Assembly (NCBI RefSeq): GCF_015706575.1
Contig: NW_024037050.1
Coordinates: forward strand, 4,030,001 to 4,094,000
DNA: 64,000 nt
Direction: 5' to 3'
Source: Patiria miniata
Lineage: Eukaryota; Echinodermata; Asteroidea; Valvatida; Asterinidae
The stretch's first letter is position 1, and each line of letters starts with the position of its first letter. The position numbers and the translations under genes were made by a program. The notes under the pieces are model-generated. The model had not been told where the DNA came from. It did no database searches and saw only the letters and a list, made by a program, of their open reading frames with translations. Shown piece by piece: positions 12,301-27,300 of this stretch.

Positions 12301-15300
12301 CTTGTGAAGACATGTGTTGGACTCGCAAGTCATGCAATGGACAATACTGCCATTAGATGACTGCATAGGTCACCAAAATCAACCAAATAACGATCCATCA
12401 TGCGTAGTGCTTCAGCAAACATAAATATGAGTGTACAAGCAATGGACCCAAATGGAAATCATGTATTATCCTTAATTGTTTACAACTTATAAAACTTCCC
12501 ATCAACATGTAAAACACAAACAGTTCCGTGCAAAGTCATCCTACAAGATGTAGACTGAACTATGTTTCTGCATCACATGCAGTTAAGATAAAAATAAGGG
12601 AATAAATGTGTGCTTGGGAGGTGTTAAACACTATGTTTAAGACTGGTTGGAGTCTGGAATGCTGATAATTACTTCACCTCGGGTAATTATCAGCATTCCA
12701 GACTCCAACCAGTCTTAAGCATAGTGTTTAATACCAACCAAACACATATTTATTCCCATTCATAAATACCTTTTTGGTTAAAAAGCCATAAAAAGTTGCA
12801 AAGTTGACAACTTCTGACAAGTTTTGTTTTACCATTTTACTCTGTGTCTGGGACTTTTTTATGATGTGCGAAGACAAGATAAGTTTGCGGTAGCACCATG
12901 TGAATAAATCTCTTTTGTGAGTATGTGTGGTTCTGAAAAGAACTGGAGGGACTCAACGTTTCGAACAGTATGCTCTGCCCGTCGTCAGGATGATGTGCGA
13001 CACCTCTCATTATAAGGAGATCACATCAGTAGCTCCCAAGCCGGCGGAGCACGTGGTGCTTACACGCACGACCAGTTTTAAACTTCGCTGTTTCAACACT
13101 GACCAGTGTTCTACCGGCAGTTTAAAACCAACCACGTGACAGGCTCACAGCCAATAGGAATGGTTAAACCGTCTCAGGTATTTATGAATAATAAATAAAT
13201 AATATACTGAACACTTATAAGGCACTTGTATCTAAGATTCCGCTAACGGGCATTATCTTCTCAAGAAAATAGGGCATATTTAGCTTGCATAGCATGCTAA
13301 TGTTTCTTGGCAAAATTGTGATTCTTGCATCTTGATTGGTAACATAAATACCAACAGAAAGTTAATTGCGAGCTTTTGCTTTTTGTTTGTTTTAATAATC
13401 ATCCACAATTCTAATTTTTCTGCGTTTGAATTATTACCTTCATTTTGTACTCTGTGCTGCTGTTTTCTATTGGGAAGTTTCACTGTGAATGCTAAGAAAT
13501 AGTACACTGCTGTTTGTAAGGGATGCGAGTAAGTGCTAAGTTCTGACATAACTGGTACTAACTTCTAATATTTTGGGTACTAAATGCACTAAAAAGCCAT
13601 TTGTGCTTATTAAAATGCAGTTTTAAAACAGGTAACACTACAATTATCAGTGAGCTAAAAATATAGCAGTTTGCCCTGTCTGAGTTCGGAGTTTTTAACA
13701 AAGCGTTCCAAGTTTCCTAAAATGATTTTTTAGTCAATTCTGGAATAAAACGAAAAGAGGTTACAAACCTTAAAAGTAGAAAATATTGTTTTTCTTATTT
13801 CACTTTTTTTCAATTCAACTCTTCAATTTAGACTTTGTCAAATATATTTCTGGGTTATTATGGAAATTAAAAACCTTGTCTCTATTTGGTCAACAAATTA
13901 GAAACCTAACGATGTCAAAGGGATGAATTTCAAAGAACCACCACCACATTTACATGTACACAAATTAAAACATTAAGTACAACAGTTGAGAGAAAAAAGA
14001 ATCTCACAGTTATTCAAGGGTATGTATAGGTGATAGTATAAGCCAGTTCGGTGTTTCAACTGCGCATGCCCACAATGATATGGGTCACAGGTCATTCGGG
14101 ATAATGGAATGCCCATCGAAGGCACATGAACGTGCAAGAAGACATAATCACACGAGCAGAATGGGCCTTTGCGTAACATTACAAGACACTTCCATTTTAT
14201 CCCGAATGACCTTTGATCTGGACTACGTCATCGAGATACCGAACTGGCTTATTATGGCTGCATCCTAAACTTGCCGCCATGCCAAAAAAAGGATAGATTT
14301 TGGGCCACTCGATAGCAACACTGAGTGAATGTATGTGAAATGGGCAAACACAACCGTTTCATGACATACGTCACTTAACAACAATCTGAGTGGTTACTTT
14401 AGAGACCGTCACAAGCAGTTACATGTACCCCAACGTTTTACACAGAGAGTATACAATCAACTATCTTGTTCAAATATTCAATACAAACACTCCATGTAGA
14501 GGTTTTGTAGAAAGGTTAGTGAGAAAGTTTATGGGTTTTCTGAACAGAAAAGATTCTGATCCATGTATTAATTCAAACAAAAAGAAATTTCTCATTTCGT
14601 TAAATGTTCTCTGATTAATCCGAGTTCCTTTTGTCTTTACCAGAAAATGGTAATGTTGCTGAAAGCATAAATATATCTGTGTGGAGGGGAACAAAATAAC
14701 CATTGTTAAATGTTAAGTCTTGAGAGATGTTAACGATGTAACGTTTTTTAAGTCGAGTCTCCATGCTCTTTGTTAACAGTGTTTTAGTTCAGGTTCATCA
14801 TGCTGGGTCTGACTTACTCTCCGTGTCGGCTTTTGATGACAAGCGACGGCGTCGCCTCCTGTGGCAACTGACTTCTGGAGGAAAGAGTGATGTTACGGAG
14901 GGGTTTGTGTTTCTTACGGCAAAAAATGACTGGGTAGTCGACTCGAAATGAATTGAGAATTTCTTGGACCTGCCTCACAAGACACTATTAGAGAGTGCTA
15001 CCTCGAAACGTTTGGAGTATCCCAAGGTACATGTACATGCATGAAGTGCCATCATGTTATGGGCAATTCCACGATTACTCACGTTACATTTTCGTAACGT
15101 GAGTAACCGATATTGTGCGTCTTGTTTATCATACGTAACACATTTTTCTGGATGTCATCTTTGGTGCTTAGGTAGGTCTAGGTCTACTCTATCTACCATG
15201 GGGATAACAGTTATTAAACCTTTTCAGTAAGGTAATTACAGCCCAAGGAAACTCAAAAGTACATCAGAAATGGAACGTGAGTAACCGTGGAATTTACAGT

Positions 15301-18300
15301 TTTCCTTTTTGACATATGAATATAAATCTTTCCCAAGGTAGATGACTGCACAGTTACACATTAATTAATTTATTGATTTATTTTGTCACTCTTAAATTTA
15401 TGTGTAAATTCTATTGAGGCACTAAAAAGAGTCATGTTTGTTCAATTTCAAATAATTAGAACTGAGTTTATGCATGCTGTTAAAATTATGTGGCAAAATA
15501 TAATTTCAAACTTCCAAGACAGGTATCTTTGCTCACACTGTTTAAAGCATATTCGTTTTTTACTCAATGTTTCACTATAAGGCATCAGTACACTCTGGTT
15601 TCAAGTGGAACGTGTAACCCAAGTTTTTTTCCCTAGTAAGTACTTCTTCTTCTTCCTTACAAGTGCAGACTTCATGGCTGAAGATAATCGCACTGCCAGA
15701 AACATCGGGGCGAACCCCTTCTCTTAGCGATAAGTGTACTTTAACGTGCTTTAACGTGCATTATACATTATACAACACACAGGACCTACAGCTTTACGTC
15801 CCATCCGAAGGACGAAGCAATAATGGTTAAGTGCCTTGCTTAAAGGGCACAAGTGTCCGGGCCCGGGCTCGAACCCACGCCACTGTTGCTTCTGAAACAC
15901 CGGAGCATGAGTCCGGTGTTCTTAACCGCTAGGCCATGACACTCCATTGTCCGTTGATTAAGAGAGTCACAATCTCCAACAAAGTAATTTTAGGTACCCC
16001 TATAGTTCACAATTTACAAGTCATACTTATAAGCTACCTGCACGAGAAATGCAATCACTGAACAAGCCTGAGGAAGTGAACAGAACCTTGATGTGTGATA
16101 CTGCAGCTCTCGTAGTAAAAAGAACTAATTCTGAAAACCATGAACTGTGAAGGAAAATGAGTGGATGTAATGACTTACCTCCATTCTCCAGGGCCGGTGG
16201 TGAGGTCACCTCCGCTGGTTTACTGGCTGTAACTGTAGTTGAAACTATTGTAGTGAGGAAAAAAAGAAAATTTTGTCAACTTATGACAGAAAAGAGCACT
16301 GGCTGCAACCTCTCAATGCAATACATAACTTAAAGAAACTTCAGATTAGAGCTAGACCCATCAATATCGTGACCAAGGGCCTACTTCATTGATTTGTTAA
16401 GCACACAAATTTGAAAAGCACAGAATATATTCACCTAGCACGAACAGGTTCACAAAACACAGTTTCACTTAATATACTTCATACATATTCATGATCGAGA
16501 GCCGAGATCTCATTGGTCCATTCACCATCATATGTCAGCTGCTAGTTTTGCTCTTTACCAAGGGTGCACACAAGGTTTCACGCACAGGTTAAATACGCAT
16601 GTGTAGTTGACTATCACACAGGTTACCACTGGGCTAGTCTACTAGGCATGTGCTTTACGAAGCAATTGTGGAACTAGTACACGGGGATAGTGCTTGCAGC
16701 AGTTGAAAAGATGAGGCACAACATTTTGCCGCGAAAACTTATGCGTAACTTCATGAAATTTTTGTGAATATGTATGAGGTATAGTAAAACAAATAAAACA
16801 TGGTTTAGTTCGGGTGGACAGTCAATATTACCTCACCTCGGTATTGGAAGTTGACAGACTATATTCCCTCAGCTTCGCCTTGGGATCTAGTCCGCCAACT
16901 TCCAATAGTTCGGGAAGCTAATATCGACTATCAACCCTCAAACCATGTTTTATTTTTTTATACTGAGAAACTCCATGATATCGGGCCCATCTCTGCAGTG
17001 TCGTATGGATGTTCAAATACAAGTACATTTGCCACTCGCTATCACATGGTCAATTCCATACAAAAAATCAAGGTCTAAGTAAAACACTTGATTTTATGTG
17101 CAATCTGAATCTATTTGGAAATATGCATATTGTAAAAAAAAATGTGTCTTTTTAAGAGTAAGGAGGGTATATTGTTTTAATCCTGTGGTTTTGGAAGAGT
17201 CGTCCTTGGAATCACCTATTACCTGTTTCTTCCGGTTTGTCATCTTTATTTCTTCTCCGATGGGACACATCTGCAGTAATAACAAGAAAAGGTACAATGA
17301 AACAGTTCAGGCATTTCTAATTTCCATTATCTTTTGGGTGTTGTGTAAGCAAAAAATTCCTTTCATCTGTCCCACCTTTTAGTTCAGGGTTCTATACTGT
17401 GCACAATGACATTAGGTTTTTTTTAATGTCTCAGACGTATCATTTGTTGAAAATAAGTCAAGTACACATTTCAAGTACAGGAGAATTATGTGTTTGGAAA
17501 AAAGTTGTCTGTTAAATCATCATTCTGTGTGGTTAATTTTAGCAGCAATGTGCATCTCACATCAAAATGTTGAGATGTACATATGTGGGCCTGTTGAAAA
17601 TATCACACAAAATGGTAATGTAATTGGCAATTTTTTTCAGAGCACCATACACATTCCGTACATGCATGGTCCCTATTATTGAATCATTACAATGCACAAA
17701 GAGCATGACATCCAATCCTTTTTCCACTAGTGCAAATGACCACCATTTGGTATTATCTAATATTTTTCTGGTGGCACAATGGCATCTCAAGATCTCTCTA
17801 ACTATTCCAGTGGTATGTTGTCAATGAAATACTACATCAACTACATGGAAAAAGAGAAGGTTAAAGTTAGAAGTTCTGGAAAATGTAGTATTCACTTACA
17901 TTCTGTGGTGGTCAGTGGTGTGCTAGAATCTGCAGGTTTGAAGTTCCTTGGTAAGGTTGCTGTTAGCTCTGTTAATGAATGTATCGGGTACAATAGAAAT
18001 TATGATTCAGAGCACACAATGGTGTTTGTGACACAATGCATTTCAAAGAGCATTCATCCATGTCAATCTTACCTCTGCTCACACTGGCAAATAATACGAA
18101 CCAACTTTTCATTTAGTATACACTCAGACTTTTCTGTTAGTAATTGTTATTATGAACTCTGTGCCAAGCATCTCCCTAAATGGTGAAAGAGAAATTGTGA
18201 CATTTTAAACAGGACGTTTCTAAGTCGCATCGAACCAAATTCTGCAGTAGATTTCAATTATGAATGTGAAAGCTTGCTATTTGAAACAGAAATGCGTAAG

Positions 18301-21300
18301 TCACAAGATGGGCAGTTGCAGTCATTCGGAATGACCCCAGAGTCTAGTCTATGGAAGATTACTACATCAAGTTCACCTGTCTGAAAGTGAAATCTATTTG
18401 GGTCGACCCGAGTTGCTCCAATTACTTTTTGGTTCAGGGAGACTCCGGAACACAAGACAGATTCTAATGTCAAACTCTTAAAATGCCAAGGCTAACATAT
18501 GCCTGATACTCGAGAGAAGACACTACTGGATTCTGCTCACTTAGAAGAAAATTAGTAGTGCAGGTGGAGTGTGCTGCCCACTTGAGCTCTCGTGAGTGGG
18601 CGGTGGGCGCTAGGCATCATCTATTTTTCAATTACGGAGTCCATAATGCCAGCACATGGTAGTTTAAACTCACCATATAAGATGACACGAGTAATGTGGT
18701 TAGGTGATATTAAACATATGCACATACAGATTGTGAATACGGTATGAACATATGGGAAGATGATCCTGTAACTATGGTGAAATTTTGGAGACAACAGTGA
18801 TGTGATCTGATGTGTGGTGATCATTTGACAAGCTGCTTATAATTGCAATTTTCTTCTGGAGATCACAGCTACAGTGCACATTGCGTAAGATTATGTCCGT
18901 CTTCAAGAAAATCTCATTACTTCAAGAATATTTGCTTACTTCAATTTCCCAAATTGAAATTCTCACACATGCTCTACATGTACGTATGAGAAGTACAGAG
19001 AAAGAAACGTGAGGAATATGTCATCGCTCACAGGAGCCTTGTATTCTCACCGTTAGTCATCTGTGTGCAAGGCCAGGTTCTATGTCTGCCTTAAGGCGAT
19101 CCATACCCCACATAAATGTGAATGCAAATCGATTATGATGTCATCAAAAGCATGAAGCATCAAACATACATGTAAGCAAGGAAATTTGCCGTAGTTGAAA
19201 TGTGTTCAATGTCATAACTTTGTGCTTGTGCTTCCATGCTGAACATGCACCACCCTTTTAATGAAGTACACTGAAGGAACTTCATTTTATTACAGCATGA
19301 ATGTTTTTTTGCCGGTAATGTTGATGATTTTTTAGAGGTCTGTGCTTAAGAATTCTGACAGACTTCTATACCACAGATTCCTCCTCAAAAAAGTTTGATG
19401 TTAAATTTTGCTTGCTCAGTCTGTGATTATCAACATATCTTTCCCTTTTTAGTCCAAGATTTTCATGTTCTTTATGAGCATGATACATATACTGCGTTTG
19501 CGGATTTATTAGTTTTCCCATGGAACATCAGATTTCTAATGACAGCATGTAACCATGATCTGGTGCCACTGTTATCTTGGTACATGTAGCAATTAGCATC
19601 GAAAACATCATGAAAACATTCAGACATATGAATGAATGAAGGCCAAGGGATATTGCTGATAGGGGCAAGATGGGTTATCATTATTGCACGAGGATAGAAA
19701 AGATCATCTTGAGTGGAGTAAGGGTTACAGTGTGGTGTCAGAAGTGGGATGACTTAACAATATACAATTGTTCATACAGTGTATGGCAGTTCAGTGGTGA
19801 CCAATCTGCATAGGGACTGTTAAATGCGGAAGATAATCATATGAGCAGGGCTATGCAGAAAGATATTTTATGATAACTGGGGCAACACAGAAGTCAGTTA
19901 TTGGTGGCAGAAGTGGGATGGATAAACTCTTAGGGATCTCCAGGATACAGTTACAATATGGTAGAAAATGGTAACTTGGAGATGACATGAGGATATTCAT
20001 GTATGCATTACAGACCAGAATGGGGATAAAAGTCATTGGGCACACTCAAAGTTAATATCCAGTTTCAAGATAATATGCAGACATGTGTGCATTAAGGTTA
20101 TTATGGAGAACAAGATCACACAAGTAAGATGCAGCTGGATGGCTCTAGGCTTGAGCTAGGTGAACATAGCACATAGAATTTGGCAATTCAGTGATGACCA
20201 ATGCACAAGATATGCATGTAAGGACCATTGATAGTTATACACAAAGAGATAGTCACATGAACTGGAGAAGCACTGAAGAAGTTATTGGTGGCAGAAGTGG
20301 CATAGAAGATACAGTTACAAGAGCGTTGAGGATGTTGACTTGAAGATGACATGACAGCACTGACTGGAATGGAGGTAAAGGTAATTGGGAGCACTCGAAT
20401 GTTAACACCCGGTTTCAATACAATCAGCTGACATGTGCTGCATTTACATGTAGGTTATCAACAAGATTGCACAAGCAGGATGCAGCATGATGCCTCAGGT
20501 GGTTGAGTTCCATGACCTGGAAATAAGTGATGATGGTCAGTTGGTTAAGGCAGACGCTGCATATTTAACACATCCACACAAAATCTGTCATTCCATTGTC
20601 ACGGCAATCATTAGATTACACAGCGGGATGCAATGAGATGATTCAAGGGTTGAGTTAATCTATGAGCAGGGAAAAGGTGATGGTGGTCAGTTGGTTAAGA
20701 CAGCAGATGAATAACACATCCACACAAAATCTGCCATTCCACTGCAACAGCAATATTAGTAGGGAACTCGGTGGGATCTCAAAAAGGGTTGGTGAGTCCT
20801 GGGAAGAGGTTGATACAATCCAGGTATGGGGTTAGGAGTTGAGGGTGGTCCAATGCAGTGGCGTGGAAGGGCAGTGGGTCTTACTTTCGGCAGCCTCGGC
20901 CTCTGCTGCCCGCTGGGCTTCTCTCTCTCTCCTCCTACGCCTCCTCTCTGTGACGTAATCCGCTTTAGGGAGATGAAGAAATGATGGCAATTGCTTCAAT
21001 GGTGTCAAGCTTGGACTGAATACTGACCAACACTGAATTGCGCTGGCATGAATGTCCATGGTCTCATCATATAATGAATGATACCCAATAGTCCCTGCAC
21101 TGGCCCAAGCCGCCTGGCCTGTTACTCACTGTCCCGTCCAATGACTTCCCCCTGCACTGCACATTTTTATGGATTCCTCAGCGAATGAATACAATGTTGT
21201 ACAATGTAGTGCAGGTGCTAATGTGTTGAACAGCTCATGGGAACAATGAAGAGCTGGTTACAATAATATTGGAAACTTGTTGGTAACCTAAATGTCGTCT

Positions 21301-24300
21301 AAAATACCATCAAAACACACCGAAATACAAATGTATAAAGTTCCTGTTTTTCACACGTGTTCTAACAACGTCCTTCTTACAACACGAATTGGTCAGCCAC
21401 ATCGGCAAGGTAATGTGACCAACTTGGTGATTGCATGGTTAAAACTTGCAGGCGATAACACATGCGAGTCTCAATCCATTCAAGCTTTGACAATTTTTCT
21501 CGCAAGTCTGTGGACAGTATACAATGTTTACAAAATCACACGGGCAGACCATAATATTAAAATTCTAGCAAAAGGTAGCATCGCCCTGATGCAAAATGAC
21601 GTCATCTGTTACAGAAACATTACTCTGGAAAAACGTCAAAACTGATTAGGTTTAGAATTGTAAGTTAGGAGTAAAACTAAGCTGACCCCCACTTACTCTC
21701 AGCAGGAGTGGTTGTGTTAGTGGGAGGTGTGACTGAGGAAGGAGTTTCTGAGGATGTCTCTCTTCCGTGATGCTTTCTTGCAGGGGTGTCGTCACCTTCC
21801 GCGGACCGCGCTCGCGTCCTGGCGTCTTCTTCAGAATGTCTGACCCTACTTGGCGTGGTGTCTATGCTTGGTTGCGTTCTGGTGGGCATGGTTGAGGTAT
21901 CGATGGGTCTCGTTCTGGACGGCAGCATGTCATGGCCTTCTGTCGCAAATGGTGATGAGGGGGTAGTTGATGTGTATGGGAGGGGATATAGGGGTCGAGG
22001 TAATGTGGACAGGAAGGGTAGGTGGTAGAGGTGTAAGTGGAAGGATTATTGAGAGAGAAATTGGTAAATAGTTAGTTCAATGATAGTTAGAAATAGTTTG
22101 CTTTTGTTTTCTGCCAGGACTGGGGTGCAATTTTAGGAAAATGTTGTTGGAACAGACACTTCTTGACTAGACAAGTTCCATTGCTTGATAAACGGACTGT
22201 GGTGATGCTTTCTCTTATGATGTCAGGAAAAAAATGAAATGAGAATGAAATGAGGCCTAAAACAATTTTTTAAAGGCCTGCAAACAACGACATTGACAAA
22301 ATGGGAAACCACCAACATAGGACTAGTTAGCTCAGTTGGTATAGAGCGCCGGAACGGCAATCTGGAGGTCGCAGGTTCAAACACCGCTCCAGTCAATTTG
22401 GTTTGTTCAACTCTAAAAATTAAAAGCTTCACTAACAAGTTCAGAAATTTGTGTTGATCTTCAAATGTTGTCCAAATGGTGAGCTCAAAATGCTTTTTAG
22501 ATGTTGGGAGGGGGTAGGGCCAACTTTTTTTAAGGGGGAGGGAGCATCCAGCCCTTACCATCAGACTTGGCTTCTGCTGTCTCTTTCTTGAAAGGTTTCT
22601 TATCTTTTTCATCTTTTGAGAGATGAGAGAGATTTGGTTTTGAAAACCAAATAATTCACTAACCGACCATCCCCAAAACAAGCATGCTTCATGACATGCA
22701 CAATCTAACTCCACTCAGGGTGAAGAGAACCCTGTTATGGTTTTACTGATTCATGGAGTAGTAAATACAATGTGATACAATTTAATACACAGTTAGGAAA
22801 CATGTGGCATCTTAGTTATCAGACTGCCACCATGTCCATGCAGCAACATGTTAAAAACAACAAAGTGTCACACAACCTGAAATGAACAAGTTTAGGTTTG
22901 ACAGATGCTGTGCAGGGTCAATGGTTAAGTACATGTTATTTCTTTTACTGTTGGGGTGTTGGAGAATGGTGCTGAAAATTGAACCTCTTCTTGCAAGAGT
23001 GCCTAATGGATTTGCACCCATGAGAGAGCGCTATCTGATGTAACATGGTTTGAGGGTGAATAGTCAAATTTAGCTCCCCGAGGCAAAGCCGAGGGGACTA
23101 CTTTGTCGACTTCAGGGGAGCTAATATCGCCCATCCACCCGAAAGAAAGCATGTTTGTTTGACTATACCTCACATACATTCACCAAGATTTTGTCAAGTT
23201 ATAACGCATCAGTTATCTCGATAAAACGTTGCTGTATGCGTGCCGCCACCTTTTTATGTAGCTAGGGCGATGTTCAAACGTACCCTGTGCGATAGTTCCA
23301 CGATTACTTAATAAAGCTCATGCGCAGTAGACTATACAATAGTCAACGTCACATGTTTATAAATTTACCCCGTGAGTGTATCCATACATGCATGCGCAGT
23401 TGGTAATAACAAAAGTAGCAGCTGACACGTGATGGTGAATGGACAATTAAGAATTCAGCTCTCGCTCATGAATATGTATGAGGTATAATAATATGCAATG
23501 TTCACTGATCAGCTTATCTGAATTGGATCCCTATGTGCATATGATATTACACTAGGAAATGTTCAATGTCCATTTTCTACTTGATGGTCATAGTAGGTAC
23601 ATTACTTTAACACATATGTGCAGGACAACTTAGTCATGATTTCTACATTGTTCATTACCTAAGGTGATAGTTGACCATCTGAGGATATAAGGTGACCCTA
23701 ATCCTCACGTTGCTATTTACAACAAAGGCGTGAACTGCCGTATGATAAATGATATTACCATGCATTAAGGACAAGAAGCTACCCAAAGGGTGCATAGAAA
23801 TATGTCAAGATCAAAATGGCATACATGGTTGTGTTGAAATGTTCATGTAACACACAGCAACCATCATCGATTTCACTAGCCATTGGAAGAGCATTAAAGT
23901 TTGGACAACTAGCTTTCCCTTCTATTAATGTTTTCATGGGTAAGGAAGATATCCCTTTTTCATTGAAGACTAGGTACTTTATGGACTACCGTATGTGCAC
24001 AAGTACCCCCTCCACAATTACAATGGAAAAGTTGGGAGGGACATTCCAGGGCACTGCTGATGGCGCCTGATGCTCACACGAAGACGCAACTGGTTTGGGC
24101 ACACTTAGTATAAAATTAGCTGTACATGTACATTCTTCGCTCCATACGAACATGAAGCGGTGTTCTCACGCAATGTTCCCCAAATGCCATGTATTGTTTG
24201 TGCACAGAGAAAATAAACTGCTAGAAGCCTCTGTGCAATACACCCCAGGAGCATCACGTCTTGACATTTCCAATGGCTACTGAAATCCGGTCTTCCAATC

Positions 24301-27300
24301 ATGTACTTTTGAAAATGAAATACCAATCCCCATAACCAGAAAGTGCTGTGGAGAGATGATACCTAAAGAACAGTGCATGAAACTCTATAAACTCAGGAAT
24401 ATTCTCAAGGCCTAAATTACATTTTTGTTTTTTATTATTTTCAGAGAAAAACTGGGAGAAAAAATTGAACACTATAGAAGCCAGGTTGTGGCTAGTCCGA
24501 TACCATACATTGATGCGTGCAGTGTCTATGCTTGAACCAGATGCCAAATTAAAATACGAGTCTGGTATCAAGACTTGAAATTAAGTGCATTCCATGCATT
24601 TTGTCAGCATGTTGCATAAATGCTACAACGGTCTTTGGTACAGGCTACCAAAACAGGGCAGCTGATTGGCTCTTCAAATTTGAGCACAGCCAATTGTTTT
24701 TCAGAAGCACAGCCCAAGAATACTCCCTTTTGTGCAGAACAGCAAGAAACTTGGCCAAAAACAAGTGGCAACATGAAACTGGTAACCAACCAAATGCAAT
24801 GCCTTACCGCTGAGAACTGTACCGTATTTGGAGTTATACCGGTCAATCCAGCGAGCAGAGAGAGGGGTGTCACCTAATTAGTAGCAAATGTTCCAAGGAT
24901 ATTGCAATGGGTTAAGATGCTGCACAGGCAGATATCTGGGTCCAGAACTGGATTTTGGAATGCTAGCTTTCCCACAATGCAGCCAGTCCTCCTCAGACAA
25001 GTGCAGCCAAGAGAGAGTTCGATCAAGGACCAGTGGTTAACTAGTGGCTAGTTCGTGACGTACCTAGTGCATGCGCACTGAAGTTGAAGCGCGAACGACT
25101 CTTAGTCAAATTAATGTCATGTCAACGACCGTTAGAAAATGGCGGTTATTTAACACTTTTTGTTACTGTTCATTTTCACAAATATTAGTGATTGTGTAGT
25201 TTAGGACATCTTTCATAACTGCCATCATTATTGTACAATGGTGACAAAAATGACAGAATCGTAAACTAACATGGAAAAACTATGCAATGAAAATGAAATG
25301 TAGCGCGCTCAGTTTTGTTATTCCGCCATTTTTGTTGACAGTTGGTCCCCTCTGCACTATGCTATGGAAATTGCTATTGGTAACCAGCTATAAATCGTTG
25401 CGCGACCAGCCGCAGTAGGCTGGTCCAGCCGCAGTAGGCTGGTCCTGAATAGTCGACTAGACTAATCCAACCATCGTCGACTAGTGTGCGTTCGATCAGA
25501 GTTAGTCGAACCATGGTCAACTTTGGTCCTTGATCGAACTTGCCCCAAACTGCCACACTGGTAGATGGCGCTATCACGATTTAGTGGCGGTTCGGTTGCA
25601 CTTGCCGCCAAGGACTGGTTGGTTAGGGGAACATAATCCAGTCTTGGGCCAAGACTACACAAGCAGTTAAGAGCATACATGTATGCTTGCAACAGTTTCT
25701 ATTTGTTCCTATGGAACTGCAAAACCAGACTAATTATGGCCACAAGGGGTTTTTCATCTACACTAAATGTACAGTATATTACTGCTATGTTACTCAATGT
25801 TCAACTTGAGGAGAATGGCATCTGAAAGCCTTGCATTATTGAAAATGTCAGAAAGAGTGTGGGAAAGAATCAAATGTAAATGTACATTAATGGGGCTGGC
25901 AAATTCTTTTTTTTCTAAGAGAATGAAAATGGTATCCACAAGGAAACTAAATATCCACAGGTCTGCAAAAAAGGACATTTTCTTTTAGTTTTCAGAATAT
26001 GCAAGAAAAAAACCACCTCTTTCATATCCAGTGAAACAGTTGGGAACAAACTGGGGGAAATATTTTAGCAAATAAACTTCCTTTTTAAAATGTCCCCTTG
26101 ACAAGCCAAAAGCAACTGACATTTTAGGCAATCCATTTTGCTCATCAGAGGTTTAAGTGTTCACGTCAGCCCCCACATGGCCATAATGTACAGGTTTTCA
26201 TTTTAATAAAAACTTTAACTTAAAAGAATTGGCCACATTTGACAGGTTAAACTTTGCCAAGTGGCCACGGTAGCAGGTTTCGCTACACATGCATACATAT
26301 CAAATCATTCCAATATGCAACCTAATTGAGCAAAATCGGCTTACTAGCGTTAAAAGACCTGAAACAAAATAATCATGACACTCTTCATGTAAAGAACACA
26401 GCAAAACTAACAGTTATTTCTCCAGTGAGCATTTTTCAAATCTGGCAGGTCCAGCACTGGGCAGTAACACAATGGCACATTAGTCAGGATTTGTTAAGTA
26501 ACCTTGAAGTTAAGTTCACATTTAAGTCAAAACCATTGATTCAACGGTAAAGACTTCATCTCAAACTCATTTAAAACCAGACGCTGTATTGTGGCAGAAT
26601 TTGGTGGATTGGGTTTAGGGTAAAATAGAGTTTTGTTTGTCAGACACAGCAAACTATAAAACTTTGCAGAAAGGTAATACAAAATATATATCAAACTAAG
26701 TTGGTATTCTATTTTCTACCCAAACTAACCCACTGTGGCTCAAGACAATACATAAAACTGTATTCATTAAAAACAATCTATTCTGTAATTTTGAAACATG
26801 CACACACCATGCTGTATGTTATTTTCCCCCACTCAGTTAATAAAGAGCATAGCATAAAACTGCTATTTTTTTGGCGGGGGGGGGGGAGAGGGGCTAAATA
26901 AAAGTATGACTATCACACTGAAAACAACTATTTTGAATCAACCATTTGAATATCCTTTTGACTCGAAAGTTCCACTGCAAAGGTGTATAACACGCTATGT
27001 GACAAACATGGTTGTTATGCACGTAAACATATTTTCCCCAATGATGAAAACTTTTACAAAAATGACCCTGATGAAGAACCATTAACAAGCAGGTCATCTG
27101 ATAAATTTGGGGTCCACTTTTTCCCTGTCCCCGTTGCATCTGGCATTATTTATAATTCTGACGCACTCCTTAATGCTGTCATACTCCAAGAGGGATGATG
27201 AATAGCAAACTACCTACCCAACGACTAAAAACATGTTTGAAGTCGTTCTTAAAGAGGTTGTGGAATGCTCGAAGACATTTCCGTCATTTTTCGGGTATAT

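Noticed and set aside
22321-22400. Functional tRNA gene
   Set aside because: T-stem mismatches and no U33; it fits a SINE head or pseudogene better.
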